The notes under the pieces: generated by a model
Told to the model about the DNA's origin: nothing
The model's database searches: none
What the model saw: the letters and a program-made list of their open reading frames with translations, nothing else
Source: Neorhizobium alkalisoli
GTDB lineage: Bacteria; Pseudomonadota; Alphaproteobacteria; Rhizobiales; Rhizobiaceae
NCBI RefSeq assembly: GCF_002968635.1
Contig: NZ_PVBN01000003.1
Span: forward strand, 62,001 to 126,000
Direction: 5' to 3'
DNA: 64,000 nt
Program-made: the position numbers and the translations under genes
Part shown: positions 18,792 through 28,111 of the stretch, in pieces
Layout: each line of letters opens with the position of its first letter
Numbering within the stretch: the stretch's first letter is position 1

Positions 18792-19901
18792 TCAGTACAA
18801 GATCGAGCGCTCCGTTTCCTTGTCGAAGAGTTGCACATTGGTCATGTCTGCAAGCAGCGCGACTTCGTCACCGATTTTCGCCTTGAAGCGGGGCGAAACC
18901 CGCGCGATGAGATTTCGACCGCCTGTCGTCATGTTCAAATGAACCTCCGATCCCATCGGCTCGGCGAGATCAACGACAGCCTTGAAGGCTGCCAGATTTT
19001 CCGCCGGGATATCGGCCAGCGGCAATTCGTGAAAGTTTTCCGGGCGAATGCCAAGCACCAGTTCCTGCCCTTCGTAAGGCGCGATGCGGGCCTTGTCGAA
19101 ATGGGCGGGCAACGGCAATTCGCGGCCGTCGAAGATTGCGACAAAGGTCTCCCCTCGGCGCTGGACGACACATGGCAGCATGTTCATCTGCGGCGCTCCG
19201 ATGAAGCCGGCGACGAACATGTTGACTGGCCGGTCATAGAGGTTTTGTGGCGTATCGACCTGTTGGATATGCCCGTCCTTCATGACCACGATCCGATCCG
19301 CCATGGTCATGGCCTCGATCTGGTCATGGGTGACATAGATGAAGGTTGCATCCAGTCGCTTGTGTAGCTTGGTGATCTCTGCGCGCATCGTACCGCGCAG
19401 TTTCGCGTCGAGGTTGGAGAGCGGTTCGTCCAAAAGGAATACTTCCGGATTGCGCACCATGGCGCGGCCGAGGGCCACGCGCTGGCGCTGTCCGCCGGAA
19501 AGCGCCTTCGGTTTGCGGTTGAGAAGGTGCGTGATATCGAGGATCTTCGCTGCCTCCTGCACCTTGGTATCGATGATTTCTCGGGAAGCCTTCCGCAGCT
19601 GCAGGCCGAAAGCCATGTTTTTATAGACCGTCATATGCGGATAAAGCGCATAGTTCTGGAAGACCATGGCGATGTCACGGTCCTTGGAAGGAACGTCGTT
19701 CATCAGGTCGGTGCCGATCTTCAGTTCACCTCCTGAAATCTCCTCGAGGCCGGCAATCATCCGCAGCGTCGTCGATTTGCCGCAACCCGACGGGCCGACG
19801 AGGATGATGAATTCCTTGTCTGCAATCTCGAGGTCGATGTCGTGGACGACGGTAAGTGCGCCGTAGGTCTTGTTCAGTTTCTTGAGTGAAATGCTGGCCA
19901 T
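18792..19901 (-). CDS. Sugar ABC transporter ATP-binding protein (UgpC type)
   Basis: ATPase of the second importer, 369 residues. Walker A (GPSGCGKST), signature (LSGGQRQR), Walker B (FLLDEP), VTHDQIEAMT and the C-terminal regulatory domain are intact. It lies nine bases after the GH88 gene and 20 bases before the YesL-like gene. Confidence 0.92.
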   Translation of the reverse strand: MASISLKKLNKTYGALTVVHDIDLEIADKEFIILVGPSGCGKSTTLRMIAGLEEISGGELKIGTDLMNDVPSKDRDIAMVFQNYALYPHMTVYKNMAFGLQLRKASREIIDTKVQEAAKILDITHLLNRKPKALSGGQRQRVALGRAMVRNPEVFLLDEPLSNLDAKLRGTMRAEITKLHKRLDATFIYVTHDQIEAMTMADRIVVMKDGHIQQVDTPQNLYDRPVNMFVAGFIGAPQMNMLPCVVQRRGETFVAIFDGRELPLPAHFDKARIAPYEGQELVLGIRPENFHELPLADIPAENLAAFKAVVDLAEPMGSEVHLNMTTGGRNLIARVSPRFKAKIGDEVALLADMTNVQLFDKETERSILY

Positions 19902-19910
19902 CAGGTCCTC

Positions 19911-21083
19911 TCACCAATAGGAAGACCAGTTGCGCGAAAGGCGCATCAGGGCTTCCATGTAATAGTAATCGCCCCAGGAGACGCACTCGTCGACGCCTTC
20001 ACCGCGGCAGGTGTTGAAGGGCGATTTCTTGGAATAGGTGCCATGCAGAACCAGGCCGTTCGAAATGGCTGGATCCCTGACGGCATAGCCGTCCGCCAGG
20101 CTCTTGATCATCCGGCGGGCGAGTTCGCGGTAACGTGCGGCGTCCTCGGTCGGGACGAGATCGGCCATCTCGAGCAGACCGCAAGCGACGATCGACGCGG
20201 ACGAGCTGTCACGAGGCTCGCCGTCCTTATCCGAGAAGGTCAGATCCCAATAGGGCACCATGTCGGCCGGCAAGCGATTCAGATAGAAGGCAAGAAGGCG
20301 CTCGAAGGCTCCGCGATATTCGGCAAGCGGTTCGTAGCGGTAGGAAAACGCCATGCCGGCTATGCCCCAGGCTTGACCTCGCGCCCAGGCGCTCTCGTCG
20401 CTGTAGCCCTGTTTGGTGACGCCGCGCACAGGTGCACCGGTCGCCGGATCCATGTAGAACGTGTGATAGGTCGAGTCGTCGGAACGGACGGAATTGGCAA
20501 GCGTCGTGCGCGCATGCACCAGCGCCACCTCGCGATATTTCGGATTGCCTGACTGCGCACTTGCCCAATAAAGGAGCGGCAGGTTGAGCAGGCAGTCGAT
20601 GATATATCGGTATTCTTCCGCGACGCCCTTGCGGCCCCAGGCTTGAATGAATTGGCCGATCGGCTGAAAGCGCTCGATCAACTGATCCGCGGCGAGCAGG
20701 GCGGCCTTGCGACCGTCCTCGTCACCCACCAGCTTCCAGGCGGCGACGCAGGATGGGGAATAGAGAAATCCCATGTCGTGATGATCGGTCTCTATGCGGT
20801 TCACGATCCGGTGCAGGAAGCTCTGGACCTGGATTTGTGCGGCGTGTTGGAAGACCTTGTCGCCTGTATGCTCGAAGGCAAGCCAGATTTCTCCGGGCCA
20901 GAAACCGGCGGTCCACTGATCGTTGGCAACCGCCGGATAGATATTGGCGACGCTCGAGTGGTTCTGTGAGGCATAGGTGAATTTAGGCAGATTTCGCCTG
21001 ACCTGTTCCACGGCAACATCGAGGGCGTTTTTTACTTCGATATCGGTGATCGGCCGCGGCCCGAGGGATAAGTTAGTATTCAT
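19911..21083 (-). CDS. GH88 unsaturated glucuronyl hydrolase
   Basis: Cytoplasmic enzyme that releases unsaturated uronic acid from oligosaccharides made by lyases (UGL family). The hallmark DHHDMGF is at residues 100-106 and IIDCLLNLPLLYWA is at about 161-174; D103 and D163 correspond to the two catalytic-site aspartates of the family. ARGQAWG and WDLTFSD...SSSASI follow, and CVSWGDYYYMEAL closes the domain. The 390-residue length is normal. It is placed inside the second importer operon. Confidence 0.93.
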   Translation of the reverse strand: MNTNLSLGPRPITDIEVKNALDVAVEQVRRNLPKFTYASQNHSSVANIYPAVANDQWTAGFWPGEIWLAFEHTGDKVFQHAAQIQVQSFLHRIVNRIETDHHDMGFLYSPSCVAAWKLVGDEDGRKAALLAADQLIERFQPIGQFIQAWGRKGVAEEYRYIIDCLLNLPLLYWASAQSGNPKYREVALVHARTTLANSVRSDDSTYHTFYMDPATGAPVRGVTKQGYSDESAWARGQAWGIAGMAFSYRYEPLAEYRGAFERLLAFYLNRLPADMVPYWDLTFSDKDGEPRDSSSASIVACGLLEMADLVPTEDAARYRELARRMIKSLADGYAVRDPAISNGLVLHGTYSKKSPFNTCRGEGVDECVSWGDYYYMEALMRLSRNWSSYW

Positions 21084-21087
21084 GAGC

Positions 21088-21924
21088 TTAGCCCTTGATA
21101 CCCGACGAGGCGACGCCCTCGACGAAGAAGCGTTGCAGAGACAGGAAAACGATGAGGACGGGGATGAGCGCGACGACGGAGGCAGCCATGATCAACCCGT
21201 ATTCGGCCGAATACTGGGCGATAAACATTCGCAGGCCGATCTGGATGGTCTTCAGCTCGGTCTTGGTCAGATAGATCATCGGCCCCAGGAAGTCGTTCCA
21301 GGTGGTGACGAAGGTGAAGATAGTGAGCGTCGAGAGCGCCGGTTTCGAGAGGGGCAGCATGATGCGCGCCCAGATCTGGTATTCGTTCATGCCGTCGATC
21401 CGCGCCGCTTCGCACAACTCGGTCGGGATCGACATGTAGAATTGCCGCATCAGAAAGACGCCGAAGGCGGTAAAGGCCTGCAGGCAGATCAGCGCGAGAT
21501 GGGTGTTGTTGAGCCCGAACTCCCGCATGAGCAGGAACTGCGGCACCATGTAGACCTGCCAAGGCATGGCGATGGTGGCGATATAGCCGAGAAAGAGCGT
21601 GTTCTTGTAAGGAAAGTCGAGCTTGGCGAAGGCGTAGGCAGCAAAGCTGGACGTGAGGAGCTGAAGAAGCGTGACGATGATCGTCAGCTTGGACGTATTG
21701 TAGATGAAGAGCGCCAGCGGAATCTTCGTCCAGATGTCCACATAGTTCTGCCATTGCGGCTCGGAAGGGATCCATTCGACAGGGAAGACGAACACGTCGC
21801 GGCTCAGCTTCAACGAGGCTGACAGCATCCACGCGAAAGGCATGAGCATGACCGCCGTGATAATAATGGCGGTGGCATAAACCGCGACGGTCTTTACCGC
21901 TATTCTGCGTCCGGCAATCCCCAT
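21088..21924 (-). CDS. Carbohydrate ABC transporter permease (MalG type)
   Basis: Inner-membrane permease of the second importer, 278 residues with about six helices and the EAA loop CEAARIDGMNEYQ. It starts four bases after the partner permease stop and ends four bases before the GH88 start. Confidence 0.92.
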   Translation of the reverse strand: MGIAGRRIAVKTVAVYATAIIITAVMLMPFAWMLSASLKLSRDVFVFPVEWIPSEPQWQNYVDIWTKIPLALFIYNTSKLTIIVTLLQLLTSSFAAYAFAKLDFPYKNTLFLGYIATIAMPWQVYMVPQFLLMREFGLNNTHLALICLQAFTAFGVFLMRQFYMSIPTELCEAARIDGMNEYQIWARIMLPLSKPALSTLTIFTFVTTWNDFLGPMIYLTKTELKTIQIGLRMFIAQYSAEYGLIMAASVVALIPVLIVFLSLQRFFVEGVASSGIKG

Positions 21925-21928
21925 GATG

Positions 21929-22879
21929 TCAATCCTCCCTCTGGCGCCGGAACTGGATGACGGTAACGGCGAGCACCAGAAAGAACAGCACCAGGGCGAT
22001 CATGCTGGAGTAGCCGAGATCCCAGGAGATGAAGGCCTCGTTGTATATGTGATAGACGAGCACGAGCGTCGATGTGCCGGGGCCGCCTTGGGTGATCATG
22101 TAAACCTGATCGAAGACCTTGAACGACTGGATCGTCAGCATGACCGTCACAAAGAACGTCGTCGGCGCAAGCTGCGGCACCGTGACATAGATGAATTTCT
22201 GCCAGGAGTTCGCGCCATCGAGATCTGCCGCCTCGTAGAGTTCGGAATTGATGCCCTGCAGGCCGGCGAGATAGATGACCATGTAGTAGCCCATGCTCTT
22301 CCAGATGCCGAAGAGAATGACGGTTACCATGGCCCAATGACGGTCAGCCGCCCAACCGGGCATATCCTTTGGGTCGAGGCCCAAGGTATAGAGGATCATG
22401 TTGACCGGCCCCATTTCGGGGTTGAAGATCATGTTCCAGACAACCGCGACAGCCACCAGCGAGGCGACGTACGGAAAGAACATCGCCGTGCGAAAGAAAT
22501 CCCGGCCAAAAATCTTCTGGTTGAGCAAGATCGCCAGGCCGAGCGCGCAGACGAGCGTGGCTGGTACCGACACCACCGTATAGATGATTGTGTTCCAGAA
22601 GGCGGCGATGAACGCCTTGTCCTCGAAAAGCCGCCAGAAGTTGTCGAGGCCGGCGAAGGTTATCGCGTTGGAGCCGTCCCAGTGCATGAAGGCCAGCGCG
22701 AAGGCAAAGAGGATCGGGCCGAGCGTAAAGACGGCAAAGCCGATGAAATTCGGCGCAATGAACGAATAGGCGACAAGAGCATTCTGCAGCTTGCGCCGCC
22801 GCCTGGACAAGACCTTGATCCTGTTTCGAGGAATTGCCGGTGCTCGGCCCGCCGCGGACGCCGTATTTGAAATTGACAC
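21929..22879 (-). CDS. Carbohydrate ABC transporter permease (MalF type)
   Basis: First gene of the second importer operon, about 316 residues. GTG 22879 is chosen because GGAGGAGA lies eight to ten bases upstream; an in-frame ATG at 22915 would have no such signal. Helices begin at AYSFIAPNFIGFAVF, and the EAA loop YEAADLDGANSWQ is present. It is divergent from the heparinase-type gene across a region with GTATGA repeats. Confidence 0.9.
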   Translation of the reverse strand: MSISNTASAAGRAPAIPRNRIKVLSRRRRKLQNALVAYSFIAPNFIGFAVFTLGPILFAFALAFMHWDGSNAITFAGLDNFWRLFEDKAFIAAFWNTIIYTVVSVPATLVCALGLAILLNQKIFGRDFFRTAMFFPYVASLVAVAVVWNMIFNPEMGPVNMILYTLGLDPKDMPGWAADRHWAMVTVILFGIWKSMGYYMVIYLAGLQGINSELYEAADLDGANSWQKFIYVTVPQLAPTTFFVTVMLTIQSFKVFDQVYMITQGGPGTSTLVLVYHIYNEAFISWDLGYSSMIALVLFFLVLAVTVIQFRRQRED

Positions 22880-23030
22880 CGAACCTTCTCCTCCAGGCGA
22901 TCGCCCGCAGCGCAAAGCCGCAAGAGCTCAATTTTCCCTCATGAAAAACGGGCGCCTTGGCGCGCTCGCTCCTGCCTCCTGATCCACCACATAGCATATC
23001 TTCCACATTGGTCAAACAAGTTATGAATAA

Positions 23031-23069
23031 ATCATACGAATTTTGTGGATCGAGCGAAATACGTATGAT
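23031..23069. promoter_or_regulatory. Candidate GntR operator pair between divergent operons
   Basis: ATCATACG (23031-23038) and CGTATGAT (23062-23069) are exact inverted copies with starts 31 bases apart, about three helical turns. They share the GTATGA core with the site at 26560 upstream of the FadR-type gntR gene, so that regulator is the likely binder. Confidence 0.55.
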
Positions 23070-23113
23070 AGGTGAGAGCGCGGGCGGATCTGAAGGAGTT
23101 GCGGAGGAGGCAC

Positions 23114-24898
23114 ATGTTCAGCAAGATGGCAGCAAGGCTGCCGGACTTCCTGCTTGATTTTTCGCCGGGCGCCCAGTGGGGAGATCGCGCCATCTGGGCC
23201 GCCGTGCCAGCTCCCATCCGCGACGCGGTCCTTCTCGACGCGGAGGAAACGCTTCAGCAGGTCTGGCCGCTTATTCGGGCTTCCGACTACCGTGAATATG
23301 TCGAAACCGGCAACCGCTCACGCTTCGAGGACCTCTATTTCACCCGACGGAGGATGTTGAACAATCTGGTGCTGGGAGAGCTGCTCGAAGGCAAGGGGCG
23401 GTTCCTTGGTGCAATTGTCGATGGGATCTTCCTGATTGCGGAAGAAAGCGGCTGGCAGCTGCCAGCACACAATTCCTATGAGAGAGGCGGCCCCCGGTCC
23501 CTGCTCCCCGACGTATCGAAACCCGTCATCGATCTTTTCGCCGCGGAAACCTCTGCGCTACTGGCAACCGTGGTTGCCTTGCTGAGGGACGGATTGGACT
23601 CGGTCAGTCCGCAGATCGTCTCCCGCATCGAGCGCGAAGTCGAAAGCCGCATCTTTGAACCCTATCTCAACAGGCATTTCTGGTGGATGGGGCGCGGCAC
23701 CGAAAGGATGAACAACTGGACGGCATGGATAACTCAAAACGTCCTGCTGTCCGTCTTTTGCCTTCGCACCGACCAGATGTTGCGCCGGAATGTGGTGGAG
23801 AAGGCGCTTGGCAGTCTGGATGCCTTCCTGAAGGATTATGCCGAGGACGGCGCCTGTGAGGAAGGCGTCGTCTATTATCGGCATGCCGCACTGTGTCTGC
23901 ACGGGGCGATGACTATTCTCGATTCCGCAGCGCCGGGCGTGTTCACCTCGCTCTGGGACGAGCCGAAAATCCGCAACATGGCGGAATACATTTTGAATAT
24001 GCACGTCGCAGATCGCTACTATTTCAATTTCGCGGATTCCTCTGCGGTGGTCGATCCTTGCAGCGTACGAGAATATCTGTTCGGCAAAGCCGTCGGGTCG
24101 GAAGCGCTGGCGTCCTTTGCTGCTGCCGACAGAGCGGCGGCCGCAAATCAGCATCTGCCGCAGGAATGGAACCTCTGGTACCGGGTGCAGGAGCTACTCA
24201 TTAGCTCGACGATTCCGGGCAATATTCATCAGCCAGAAGACATCGTCTATCCGGGCATCGGGCTATTCATTGCGAGGGACGAGCGCTTTGCTCTTGCTGT
24301 GAAGGGTGGCCACAACGGCGAAAGCCACAATCACAACGATGTCGGAAGCGTGACCCTTTACAAGGACGGGCGGCCGTTTCTGATCGATGTCGGCGTCGAG
24401 ACCTATACGGCCAAGACCTTTTCTCCGCAGCGCTACGAGATTTGGACGATGCAATCTGCATTTCATAACCTGCCGACGTTTGATGGCGTCATGCAGTCGG
24501 ATGGGGAAGAGTTTGCGGCGCGATATATGGCAACTGAATTCAACCCGGCCGAAGCACGCATATCGCTTGAGATTGCCGGAGCCTATCGGGACGAGGCGCA
24601 GGTGCGCAGTTATCAACGCACCGTTTCTCTCTTGCGAGGCCGGCATGTCGAAATCGTCGACGTCTATGATGGGGATGTCCCGGCTGTTCTGTCGCTGATG
24701 ACATGCGTCGAGCCACAGGTATCAGCCGGCGCGATCGATCTGCCGTCACTTGGCCGGATCGAGGTCGAAGGTGCCGGGAAAATGGAAGTTGAACCCATTG
24801 AGATAAGAGATGCGCGGCTGGGGATCTCATGGCCCTCCAGGATCTACCGCCTGCTTGTTCCCCTCGCGGAGAAACGCCTGACCCTACGGATCGTCTGA
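23114..24898 (+). CDS. Heparinase II/III-family polysaccharide or oligosaccharide lyase
   Basis: Probable lyase of 594 residues that cleaves uronic-acid glycans by beta-elimination, leaving unsaturated ends for GH88/GH105. It has an N-terminal alpha-toroid with NNWTAWITQN and YYRHAALCLHG, and the C-terminal heparinase II/III signature HNGESHNHNDVGS (about 399-413) followed by LIDVGVETY. ATG 23114 follows GCGGAGGAGGCAC and is preferred to the upstream GTG at 23072. No signal peptide is seen, which points to an intracellular oligosaccharide lyase. Specificity (pectin, alginate or glucuronan type) is open. Confidence 0.85.
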   Translation: MFSKMAARLPDFLLDFSPGAQWGDRAIWAAVPAPIRDAVLLDAEETLQQVWPLIRASDYREYVETGNRSRFEDLYFTRRRMLNNLVLGELLEGKGRFLGAIVDGIFLIAEESGWQLPAHNSYERGGPRSLLPDVSKPVIDLFAAETSALLATVVALLRDGLDSVSPQIVSRIEREVESRIFEPYLNRHFWWMGRGTERMNNWTAWITQNVLLSVFCLRTDQMLRRNVVEKALGSLDAFLKDYAEDGACEEGVVYYRHAALCLHGAMTILDSAAPGVFTSLWDEPKIRNMAEYILNMHVADRYYFNFADSSAVVDPCSVREYLFGKAVGSEALASFAAADRAAAANQHLPQEWNLWYRVQELLISSTIPGNIHQPEDIVYPGIGLFIARDERFALAVKGGHNGESHNHNDVGSVTLYKDGRPFLIDVGVETYTAKTFSPQRYEIWTMQSAFHNLPTFDGVMQSDGEEFAARYMATEFNPAEARISLEIAGAYRDEAQVRSYQRTVSLLRGRHVEIVDVYDGDVPAVLSLMTCVEPQVSAGAIDLPSLGRIEVEGAGKMEVEPIEIRDARLGISWPSRIYRLLVPLAEKRLTLRIV

Positions 24899-24909
24899 GG
24901 AGGACGAGA

Positions 24910-25731
24910 ATGGAACTGACGTTGAAAATCGTTAGCCTCGACGGGACGGTCTTGGCATCCTCGACAGGGGAGCAAGAGGTGTTTCTGGTCTATCGCAAAA
25001 GCTACCTGGACGGCGACCGGATCATTGTCGAAGCGTCTGAATCGGGACATGTCGTATTGGCGCTCGACGATGCAATCGGAAGCACCGCAGTTTATCTCTT
25101 GGGCTCTGCGTTTGCTCTCAATATTCCCTTCGGCGCCAAGCGGGCATCCTATTCCCCCAGGGCTTTCCAAGGTGACATCCATCGGCTTTACGTTCGCAAG
25201 GCCCGACAGGACGAAATCGCGCCGCGGCGGAATCTTGCGCTAAATCCGTTCGACGATCATGCCAACACCACACTGTTTCCGCATGCGCAGGCCAATGCCG
25301 AGACACGAGGAGAGGCGGCATTTGCCGCGCGAAATGCAATCGATGGGGAGAAAGCCAACGACGGACATGGCTTCTGGCCTTATACGAGTTGGGGCATAAA
25401 TCGGAATCCGCACGCGGCACTGACGGTGGAATTCGGACGACCGGTACGGATCGACGAGGTCGTACTCTATCTGAGAGCGGACTTTCCGCACGACTCCTGG
25501 TGGGAGAGGGCGAGTATCACTTTCTCCGACGGAGAAACGCGTTATTTTCACCTGGAAAAATCGGGTGCGGCTCAATCCCTCCGGATAGAGCAGCGGACCG
25601 TCGACTGGATCAGGCTGCACACCCTGATGAAAGCTGATGACCCGTCGCCGTTCCCGGCCCTCACGCAGATAGAGGTCTGGGGGCAGGAGGCCGCCTACCT
25701 GCAATCCAGCCTGCGCGCGAAATTCGGTTAG
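24910..25731 (+). CDS. Putative carbohydrate-binding protein with F5/8C-like domain
   Basis: A 273-residue protein that starts 11 bases after the lyase stop, with GAGGAGG before ATG 24910. The C-terminal half has the discoidin/CBM32-like pattern AIDGEKANDGHGFWPYTSWG, then HAALTVEFGRPVRIDEVVLYLR and a final EVWG strand. The N-terminal half is beta-rich with no recognised domain. There is no signal peptide. It probably assists the lyase in binding substrate, an inference from co-transcription and domain type. Confidence 0.65.
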   Translation: MELTLKIVSLDGTVLASSTGEQEVFLVYRKSYLDGDRIIVEASESGHVVLALDDAIGSTAVYLLGSAFALNIPFGAKRASYSPRAFQGDIHRLYVRKARQDEIAPRRNLALNPFDDHANTTLFPHAQANAETRGEAAFAARNAIDGEKANDGHGFWPYTSWGINRNPHAALTVEFGRPVRIDEVVLYLRADFPHDSWWERASITFSDGETRYFHLEKSGAAQSLRIEQRTVDWIRLHTLMKADDPSPFPALTQIEVWGQEAAYLQSSLRAKFG

Positions 25732-25750
25732 CTCCGTTTTCGACGTTGAT

Positions 25751-26491
25751 CTAGCCGGCTGTAGTTCGTAAGGCCTTCAACAGGTCCCGATATCTGAGCT
25801 GACTTCCTCGCAAATGGTCGCGCATGGCGTTTCGAGCAGCCTCTTCATTCCTGTCGGAGATCGCCACGATGATCGCCTCATGCTCCTTGTGAATCAGCCG
25901 CCTATAGGCCGTTTGTTCACCGGAGCGAGATTCTGCAACCACTTTCGACTGGGGAATGACCGCGGAGCCATGCGATTCCAGAAACTGACGGAACAGCGGG
26001 TTGTTTGTGGCATCGGCGATGGCGAAGTGAAGGGCGAGGTCTGCCTCGCGGATCGATCTGTCATTCTCGATGCAGTCAAGGATGACGCGGTGGCACGCGA
26101 AGATCGTCTCTTCTTGTGCCGGCGAGCGACGCATGGCGGCCAACCCTGCGGCCTCGATTTCGAGGGGAGTTCGGATCTCCAGCACCTCAAGATCGGAGGA
26201 GACGCGTGCCTTGTCGATCTTTCGATTGGCTCCGCCGAGGCCGCCGTCGGCGGACAATACGAATATTCCCGCTCCCTGGCGTACCTCGACAAGACCATCG
26301 GAGCGCAGGACGGCCACCGCTTCGCGAATGACGGTTCGACTGACCCCGTGGGCCTCAGTCAATTCGATTTCGCTCGGCAGCTTGTCACCTGGGCCGTATT
26401 GCCCGCTCAGAATCGCTTGGCGAAGGGTTTCGCCGACCTGTGAGACCAGCGATCCAGGGCCCCTGTTGCGATCCTTTACTTGTATTGCCAC
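25751..26491 (-). CDS. GntR-family regulator, FadR subfamily (FCD domain)
   Basis: A winged helix at about residues 15-75 (ELTEAHGVSRTVIREAVAVL) is followed by an all-helical FCD ligand domain with metal-site residues in ADLALHFAIAD and EHEAIIVAI. The length of 246 residues is typical. It is convergent with the lyase operon. FadR-type regulators in such clusters often sense uronic acid derivatives. Candidate sites with GTATGA lie at 26560 (own promoter) and at 23031-23069. Confidence 0.9.
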   Translation of the reverse strand: MAIQVKDRNRGPGSLVSQVGETLRQAILSGQYGPGDKLPSEIELTEAHGVSRTVIREAVAVLRSDGLVEVRQGAGIFVLSADGGLGGANRKIDKARVSSDLEVLEIRTPLEIEAAGLAAMRRSPAQEETIFACHRVILDCIENDRSIREADLALHFAIADATNNPLFRQFLESHGSAVIPQSKVVAESRSGEQTAYRRLIHKEHEAIIVAISDRNEEAARNAMRDHLRGSQLRYRDLLKALRTTAG

Positions 26492-26559
26492 GCTTTGATC
26501 CTTCGCATTGGGCGCCGGGGGCCAATCGGTGAGTCACGCTGTGACTTGAGATTCATCAC

Positions 26560-26574
26560 ACATGTATGACAAAT
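26560..26574. promoter_or_regulatory. Candidate FadR-type operator upstream of gntR
   Basis: ACATGTATGACAAAT matches the FadR-subfamily pattern GT-NNN-AC with A/T flanks and lies about 70 bases upstream of the regulator's start, suggesting autoregulation. Confidence 0.5.
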
Positions 26575-26625
26575 ACCCTCTATATTCAACGGAAGAGTGC
26601 AGTTGCCTGCCGGCAGAACGATTCA

Positions 26626-27975
26626 TCACCTTGTCGCGGCGCGCCGATCGAAGATGAATGCCAGCGCGGCACTACCGCATAAAGCGGCGCCAAGGGCGAT
26701 CACAAGGTGGTAATCCGAAATGGTGTTGGTTCCGCCACCAGCGGAGAGAAGGCCAAGCAAGCCGCCCGCGAGAGCGAAAGAAAGTGCAGACGCGACCGGC
26801 CGTGAGACTGCGGCGATAGCAGTTGCATGACCGGCTTGTTCGGGTGCCGTATCCGCGACGGTAAGCACGGCATGACCCGTGAAATAGACCGAGCGGACGA
26901 GGCCGTTCAGGAAAAGCAGTACCACGATCAAAAGGGCAGGCGTGGCGGGCAGAAGCGTTGCCTTGAAGGCGATGCCCACCCCGGAAAGCAAAGCCGAAAA
27001 GATCATGACCCGCCGAAAGCCCAATCGTCTGAACAAGGGTGCCACGATGAATTTTGCAGCCAGCGCGCCGATCGCGCCGGAGAAGACAAGAAGGCCCGCT
27101 TCAAACGCGTTCATTCCGAACCCCAGCTGCAGCATGAGTGCCGTCAGGTAGGGAAGGGCCGCACAACCCATCAGCATCAAGCTTGTGCCGATGGTGGTTG
27201 CCCGGAAAGTCGGCTCGCGGAATACGGACATATCGAGCACCGCATCGACCGCTCTTCGGGAGTGAAGAAGATATCCAAGCCCCGTTAGTCCTCCCACGGT
27301 AATGGTAGCGAGCGTGAGCCATGTTGGAAGGATCGGCATGCTGATCAAGGAGGCGCCGAACACAAGGCTTGACAGGCTGATCGCGAGAAGTACGAAACCC
27401 TTGAAATCGAGGCTGCGTGTCGGCAGGCGGGCAGGCTCCCGCATGAAGCGCGAGATCAGGACGATTCCCGCCACTGCGAGAGGAAGATTGACCAGGAAAA
27501 TCCACTGCCAGGCAACGAAGGTCGTGAGGAAGCCTCCAAGCGGTGGACCGAGCATGGGCGCGATGGTCGGCGGGATCGTCAACCACGATGTCGCCCGAAC
27601 AAGGTCTTCGCTGGGCGTCACCCTGAAAAGGGCCAGCCTTGCAACCGGTGCCATGAAAGCCGCGCCGATCCCCTCGATAAACCGGGCAAGGACGAAGGTG
27701 AGAAGAGACTGCGATATCGCGCAGCCGATCGAGCCAAGGATAAACAGTGCCATTGAAGCCCGCAGCACTGTCCGGCATCCCAATCTGTCAGCCAGCCATG
27801 CGCTCATCGGCACGAAGATCGCCATTGCGACATAGTAGGCGGTAAATGAGAGCTTCAGAGCGGCCGCAGTGCTGCCGATATCTGCCGCGATCGCCGGAAG
27901 CGCGGTCGATACGACGGTAGCATCCATGCTTTCCATGAACAGAGCCACCGAAAGGATGAGCGGCGTGCGAGACAA
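26626..27975 (-). CDS. MFS transporter, DHA2/EmrB-like
   Basis: Inner-membrane proton-coupled transporter of 449 residues. The N-terminal helix ends in MDATVVSTALPAIA, the DHA2 motif, and the LADRLGCRTVL loop and a GPPLGGFL motif C follow. Drug or metabolite efflux is likely. It opens with TTG 27975 without a clear ribosome site; an ATG at 27994 is in another frame. The start is therefore uncertain and a small N-terminal lesion cannot be excluded. Confidence 0.83.
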   Translation of the reverse strand: MSRTPLILSVALFMESMDATVVSTALPAIAADIGSTAAALKLSFTAYYVAMAIFVPMSAWLADRLGCRTVLRASMALFILGSIGCAISQSLLTFVLARFIEGIGAAFMAPVARLALFRVTPSEDLVRATSWLTIPPTIAPMLGPPLGGFLTTFVAWQWIFLVNLPLAVAGIVLISRFMREPARLPTRSLDFKGFVLLAISLSSLVFGASLISMPILPTWLTLATITVGGLTGLGYLLHSRRAVDAVLDMSVFREPTFRATTIGTSLMLMGCAALPYLTALMLQLGFGMNAFEAGLLVFSGAIGALAAKFIVAPLFRRLGFRRVMIFSALLSGVGIAFKATLLPATPALLIVVLLFLNGLVRSVYFTGHAVLTVADTAPEQAGHATAIAAVSRPVASALSFALAGGLLGLLSAGGGTNTISDYHLVIALGAALCGSAALAFIFDRRAATR

Positions 27976-28111
27976 TCGGGAGACCAGCTTTCATGCGATG
28001 GTTCCTTTTGGCTTGTCAGCCATGTCTCGTCAAGTCGAATGACGATTTACAGATTGATATGACGAATATCGCGTGACGACACTAATGCGCTCTATATCTG
28101 CCTGCCGCAGC

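Noticed and set aside
21923..22870. 315-residue open frame opposite the second importer permease
   Set aside because: Charged, repetitive composition typical of antisense frames; the permease on the other strand is intact.
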